Of a DNA stretch of 64,000 nt, positions 58,613-64,000 are shown in pieces. Where the stretch lies: assembly GCA_015657535.1 (NCBI GenBank), contig JADHZB010000582.1, forward strand, positions 1 to 64,000, read 5' to 3'. Under the pieces are notes generated by a model, which was not told the DNA's origin, searched no databases, and saw nothing but the letters and a program-made list of their open reading frames with translations. This stretch comes from Nephromyces sp. MM_2019. Taxonomy: Eukaryota > Apicomplexa > Aconoidasida > Nephromycida. Position numbers and translations under genes: made by a program. Numbering within the stretch: position 1 is the stretch's first letter; each line of letters begins with the position of its first letter.

Positions 58613-59980
58613 ATGTGTATAGGAGTTCGAAGAAGTGAGGGTAGTTGTGTGGCGTAGAAATGTAGTATAGGGATATATATATATATATGTAGAAAAAGAA
58701 TGTGTCTTTGATTCTGTGTAGAATATATACATATATATATTATTTACATGCTAATGCCATTGAATTTATCATCCATAAAACAAGAGCAAAAGATCTTAAA
58801 ATAGTCCAACATTTGATCCATTTGGTCCGATTTATTTGAGTGTGCTAAATTAGGATTTTCACTGAAAATTCACACATTTTTATACTTCAAATAGTTAAAA
58901 ATAATTAAAATAAGCTTACTTAGGGAGATTAACATTAGGTTTCTCATGCTTGGCACTTGCGACTAATAAGAGAGAATTGAAAAAATTTTTAAGCAGTGTG
59001 TAAAATTAGAAAAGTGTATTGTATTTGTATGATAGTTTATTTCAAGTATAGATTTTACAGTGAAAAACAAAAATGTGTAGCCTACCACTTTGTGGAGCAT
59101 ATGCATTCTTGTCACATTGATAAGTTCTTCGAGGGTTTTGTTTTAACTCTTTTTCTCCGTGTGCAAAGGAACATGCTCTCCCAGCATGACAACAATTTTT
59201 CTGTGGAAATGTATGTGTGATGGGAGATAAATGTATGTGTATAGTTATATATTGATCAATATATGTCTATATGTATATTTATAATATATTCATATGGCTT
59301 AGATATGCCAGTAATCTAAAATAGTAGGTGCATGTGTATATGTGTAGTTAAGTGTGTTTATGTAAAGTATATCGAATAGTTGGCCAATGTATGTATAAAT
59401 GTATACCTCCATAAAATTTGTGCAAAGTTTAGTCTTTCGAAAGTCAGGTTGTGGTCGAAGTTCGCTGGTGCAATGTGCAAATGGACATTGATCACCGTAT
59501 CTACATTCGTTTTTGGATGATAGGCGAGGGCAGAATTTAGTCTACAAAGGGCCATCATACACACACATATTCATATGACTTAATTTTTATATTATATGAA
59601 TATATAATCACATTGTGAACTTCTTTCAAAAATCCGTCTTTTATTTTCAACTACACACATACACACCCCAAATATTTTCTATCAAACTATAAAAATTTTA
59701 AACACTAAAATAATTCTCAAACTCAATTACACACGTAACCAAATCATTTGTTTCGACCGCTCTACTCATTTCCTAATCTAACTGTGCACATACAAACACA
59801 CAACGCCTCTCTTATATTCTGTCCCGCATATATATTTTCTCCTCCCTACCCCGCACCTACACATCTAACCTTGTATAAAGTGTCCGTGATATATCCATCG
59901 GGGGAATCATATTTTGTGTGTGTATATGAGTGCCTGTGGTTGTTATCTGGGGTGGAAAATATATTCGTTGGCTCCATCAT
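57365..59980 (-). CDS. Tandem CCCH zinc-finger RNA-binding protein
   Basis: Seven exons: 59980-59870, 59541-59407, 59200-59086, 58962-58920, 58861-58748, 58544-57749, 57508-57365; all joins keep frame and give 485 residues. It starts MMEPTNIFSTPDNNHRHSYT at the first of two Met codons. Two C-x8-C-x5-C-x3-H fingers follow: FCPRLSSKNECRYGDQCPFAH, with TSELRPQPDFRKT as linker, then LCTNFMEKNCCHAGRACSFAH. YKTKFC and FRKTKLC lead-ins match the TIS11/tristetraprolin-like spacing. The exon 2-3 junction splits finger two. Exon 6 (265 codons) is low-complexity, has a basic patch (TRRGKRGGRNKNK) and His-Thr tracts. Tandem CCCH proteins bind AU-rich or stage-specific mRNAs; no target can be named. The frame beyond 57749 is read-through of a GTAAGT donor and was not used. 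Confidence 0.83.
58573..58608. repeat. (TA)n microsatellite in CCCH gene intron 5
   Basis: About 17 TA repeats flanked on both sides by CACATA/TATGTG, so the whole block is an imperfect palindrome (TATACACATACACATA... TATGTGTATGTGTATA). It lies between exons 58861-58748 and 58544-57749. Confidence 0.85.
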
Positions 59981-62230
59981 TGCTTATACTCTATAACTTA
60001 TTGAATGAGAACAACAATAACAATTTGCACAATAACAGAAGGATCTACACGAGTTGAAAATAAATAAGTTGGTGTGCATTAGGCGGAGATCAGTCATGAG
60101 GAAGATCTTTATTAAGAGAATATAAAGAGATGAATTGAGGGTGAGCTAATTGTAAAAACAGTTTTTAATTTTGTAATATAAAATTTAAAATTAGGGAAGG
60201 TGTTGTAATTGTGAGCAGAGGTGGGGGGCTATAATGTAGATGTATACAAATTGTCATAAAGTTCAAGTAGTATGTTTGTTTAAAATTTTTAAAAATAATA
60301 AAAAAAATGATATAAAAATATATTTAAATGAGGAAGTAATAAGTTTTCAACTATTATCTTGTATGGTTGTGTAGTTCTGTAAGTCTAAGTTTGTGTTTGA
60401 AGAATGATTGAAAGATGCGTGGGATCAGAAGGGATTATAAGCTCTCTTGCTATTTTTCTTATTCATGTATATGCTTTAAGTGTGTTATAGTTTCTATGTT
60501 TTTTTGAAAATGTGTGCTATCGTAGATTTACCCACATGTGTATGTGAATGTTATGTATGAAAATTATTTTTTGTATAGTATAGGTGTGTGTCTTGTTGTG
60601 TATGTCTGTAATTGTGTGGTGGCTGAATTTGTAGCATCCTTAATTTTGTAGTAGATGTGATTTTATATTGTTGTTATTTGTGTGTGATTAATTTGTGTGG
60701 GGGATTTTTGTGTGTGGTTAGTACGGTTGATTTTGTATGGAAAATTTGGTGGGTACGTGCGCGTGACTTAAGTAGTGGAGGCGTGTGTTAATTTGTCAGT
60801 AATTGTGTTTATGATTTATTTATGATTTGTAGCGCGGAGTTGTATGTGAATTTGTTTTTTTGACTCTGTGTGAGCAATTTGTAGGGTGAAGGTATGTGAT
60901 AAGTTGTGCGCGTGTTAGTTTTACACGCATACATGCGTATATGGTAGCTTCTTTGCACGTGTGTTTGTGTGCTGTTCAAATTTCTTATGACACATTTACT
61001 TTAAATAGACAATCTACTAGAATACTTAGAAATAGTGTGCGGGTCCTGCTTTTTTTATAACACTTCTGTTGATTAACCTGATAACTCACTTTCTATATTT
61101 CTAGCAAATACCCTCGCTCTCTAGTCAATTCACGTTAATATTATTTTTAAAAACTATGTTAAAACAAGTTTTTCATGATTAATTTGTAATATACTGACTA
61201 ACAACTTAAGTGCACACCCACACATATGATACATTAGCATTTACAAAATCTACATAGCCATATTTATTAACCACACAGTCCAACACTCACCCACACGTAC
61301 ACACACACACCAGATGCCTAAGTAGAGATGTGTAACATAGCACGCACAAAATAGGTATTACATATACACAACCACATCCGCATCCACACGTTCGCACATA
61401 AAAGATACAAACACACACTTAAACACAAACAAACCCACACACAGCCATAGACACATACAAAGACACATTCTCTCGCTTTCTGTTGGTGCTTATCTAGAAC
61501 TGAACCTTATAGCTTAGGATTCAAATTCATCTTTAAAATGTGTATTGGATAAAATATAGGTAAAAAAAACATAGGTAAATTAATAAACACACCGGATATT
61601 TGATATATTTATACTTGAATAAGTTTTGTAAAATTGACACAACAAATTCCCTAAAACTGCTCATAAAAACACACACACACATTTATAAAATACATTGGTT
61701 AAATGTTATGAGCTTTTTAAAACACTTTTTTGGTTTAAAAATAGCTTTATTCTTTATTAGTAATGTAATTATTAGGAATTATACATTTACGCCCTGAATG
61801 ATTATATTTTTTTATAATTCAGTTTCATTTGATCTTAGAACAATTATATATATTTAAATTCTATACGATAATTTTAAACTTGTATTTATGAATAAAAATT
61901 TCATATATATATATGACCAAATACTTGGATATAGCTTTTAAATAATTGTATTAAGCACAAATCACTAGCTATTGATGAACTTATTTGGATATTGTAGGAA
62001 ACTTAATTAGGTAAATAACATCAATAAAATAAGAAAAATCATATTGTCAATCAGTAGTAGTTTGCTTTATTTCTAATTTGATACAAGCATTGTAGATATT
62101 TTTATCGTTTATTTTTATTAAATATAGGTTGTTGACAAATTGTCAATAGATTAAGGGTTATAATTTTTTAATGTTTTTTCAATCAATCAAAATTATATTT
62201 ATGAATATATTTCTTCTATATACTTGAAAT
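59981..62230. other. Intergenic region, GT-rich then CA-rich then AT-rich
   Basis: From 60360 to about 60980 the plus strand is GT-rich, and from about 61200 to 61470 it is CA-rich. The two halves are broadly complementary. The rest is AT-rich up to the 3' end of the ADCK1-like gene. No gene is supported. Confidence 0.55.
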
Positions 62231-64000
62231 TTAAGATTGTGTTTGGTATTTTTTAATCAGAAGCCAATAATAAAACGAAAAGAAAGCGATTTTGGAGTAA
62301 TATTCTGCCCAATTCGTTATTTTCTACAAACATATAGTATACCAAAAATTGAAAAATCTACTTTATTTTGTTTATTTGTTTGTCATACCTTATCGAGCCT
62401 GGTGGGTTTTTGATTCTTGTGGCTTATAGTTAATGCGGATGATGCTAAACTCACGAGTGCTATTGCTTCATCAAGCTCAAGAGTATTTAAGATGTTTCGA
62501 ATCTATAATATAACAACAAATAAAAAGAAATGAATAAATTCTAATGAGTACATATATAGCGAGATATTTACCAAATCATTTGTTTTTAAAACCATAATGA
62601 GATCGTTAGGCATGGATTGTAATAATCTATTAATTTCAGTCACATTCTCAGCAGCTCTTTTTCGGAAAAGGTCTTTTTCACTGAAATTTTGGATTTATAT
62701 TATGAACTGTGATTCATTCAGAAAGTAAGGTTTTTTTACCTGGCAGAATTCTCAATGTTTTTCAAGCCTTTTTCAATGCTGTATAAGTGAAAGTGAGGAG
62801 ATTGTAGTTATAACAACTGTTATTGTTATATCTCTCAGCACATACCTTTCTTTCACTCGGCCGCTTACCATGCTTGCTAAAGTTTTATAATTTTCATCAA
62901 TTTTGAAAAAATGTGCAGCTGATTTAAGCAGATTTTCGTCTCCTAGAATCAATAATATTGAGAATTAGTTTAAGAAATGGCTGTTAAATCGTATAAGTTC
63001 TAAAATTTAATCCATTCAATAACAACAGGTGTATTCTTAGCGAATACATATATATATATATATATATATATAAATTTAGATCTAATTCTTTTTGATATTG
63101 CAAAGTAACTGTAGTTTTGTGTTTACCTTCAATAATGCTAGTCCATAGATCAGCATAGTGTGCACGAAATAAACTTGAAGTTTCGCAATAAAGGCCATGA
63201 TCTAATAAGCTAATTTCTATCTTATGTCTTGGAAAATATTTAGCCTGTTCAAGAGTAGTGAGCAATATTGAGCTTCTTCCTGATTTTTGGCTGGCTCCTT
63301 CATCAATAATGTTAACTAAAATATTCCCCGGGTGTGGATCTACATGAATATAATCCTCTTTGAAAATCATTCCGAAAAAGAGTTTGGAAAGAGAGTCTGC
63401 AATGGCTAGCTTGATAATATCTGAATTCAAAATTGAAATATAGGGTAACAAAAGAAATGCTATATATATGAAATCTTGTGTTTCAAATTAGGGTAGTTGT
63501 TCAGTACTCTTATGTTCAAGTGCCTTGGACTCCGTAATCTTAGAGCCATGACATTGTTCCATTACTAATACTCGTTTTGTTGAATGTTCCCAGAAAATTT
63601 TTGGAATACTGAAAACAACCCTGTATTCTTCATTCTTGTAAGCTTGATTAGATGCTGAGGTAAATATGAGGTTACGGTATAATGAAGTTAATATATTTCG
63701 GATCGAAAATTAATAATATTCAAGTAAATAGTGTACTAATTGTGATCTAAAGTTAAATAAAAAGTAGTGCTTATCCAATTGTTCAAATAAGTAGACCTAC
63801 TGTTTCTATTTTTGTTTCCATTTATTCTAATGGCCAAAGATGGTGCAGCTAGATTAAGTAATCGTGAGCACAGGTCAGTAAAAACGCCAATAAAGTCAGA
63901 TGGATGCACTGTTTTATAAATGTTAGTATTGTATTTCTTGAGAATCTGAGACATTATTTCAGAATTTCGTCCTTCACGTTTGAAATTGAGTTCTACTGGA
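62231..64000 (-). CDS. ABC1/UbiB-family kinase (ADCK1-like), C-terminal part
   Basis: Atypical kinases of this family act in mitochondria or plastids; the ADCK1/MCP2 branch affects mitochondrial lipid and inner-membrane homeostasis. Exons in the window: 64000-63801 (continuing rightwards), 63654-63508, 63420-63127, 62942-62846, 62778-62740, 62680-62572, 62502-62389, 62323-62231; all joins keep frame. Visible motifs: VELNFKREGRNSE (family ELDFxxEGRNAE), IPKIFWEHSTKRVLVMEQCHG, catalytic loop DYIHVDPHPGNILV and metal-binding LLDHGLYCETSSLFRAHYAD. MPNDLIMVLKTNDL matches the ADCK1 VPRQMLLILKTNDLLRG block. The C-terminus ends with a hydrophobic segment (IAFFSFYYWLLI) before KKYQTQS. Two inserts are present: about 35 residues before the EYRVVF block and about 25 residues (EGASQKSGRSSILLTTLEQA) inside the DPHPGN-DHG span. 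The KxGQ motif and targeting peptide lie beyond the right edge. Confidence 0.9.
63047..63072. repeat. (TA)n tract in an ADCK1-like gene intron
   Basis: Uninterrupted TA repeats in the intron between exons 63420-63127 and 62942-62846. Confidence 0.9.

Overview
This is an AT-rich nuclear fragment from a single-celled eukaryote. Spliceosomal GT-AG introns interrupt most genes, the standard code is used (TAA and TGA both terminate recognisable proteins), and non-coding DNA is saturated with (TG)n/(CA)n and (TA)n microsatellites. Asn-rich and other low-complexity inserts in conserved enzymes and hydrophobic N-terminal leaders would suit an alveolate, possibly an apicomplexan relative. That placement is an inference; nothing in the window proves it. 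I saw no bacterial, plasmid or viral genes, no CRISPR array, and no tRNA or rRNA gene.

Layout, left to right: (1) the N-terminal part of an exportin-2/CSE1 gene, minus strand, running off the left edge. (2) A 3.8 kb gap with simple repeats and one unresolved set of small exons near 4.8-5.4 kb. (3) A ribonucleotide reductase large-subunit gene (plus, 4-5 exons), convergent with an intronless secreted thioredoxin-domain protein (minus). (4) A 4.5 kb gap, then an intronless YAK1/DYRK-type kinase and an intronless bacterial-type asparaginyl-tRNA synthetase, both plus. (5) A 4.7 kb stretch with two weak small-gene candidates on opposite strands, followed by a 14-exon coiled-coil gene (minus). (6) A CA-rich stretch with a minisatellite, then an ANP32-like LRR/acidic-tail gene (plus) and an intronless AP-2 mu adaptin gene (minus). 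(7) A topoisomerase III gene of 35 reconstructed exons spread over 12.4 kb (minus). (8) A two-finger CCCH protein gene (7 exons, minus). (9) The C-terminal part of an ABC1/ADCK1-type kinase gene (minus) running off the right edge.

The genes are unrelated housekeeping functions: nuclear transport, dNTP synthesis, redox/secretory folding, signalling, translation, chromatin, endocytosis, DNA topology, RNA binding and a mitochondrial-type kinase. There is no operon-like grouping. The striking feature is architectural. Intronless genes sit beside genes broken into exons of about 30-115 nt, and the introns are made largely of alternating TG and CA repeats. Exon joins were made by eye from splice consensus, reading-frame continuity and family similarity; the TOP3, CCCH, coiled-coil and ADCK1 joins are frame-consistent throughout.
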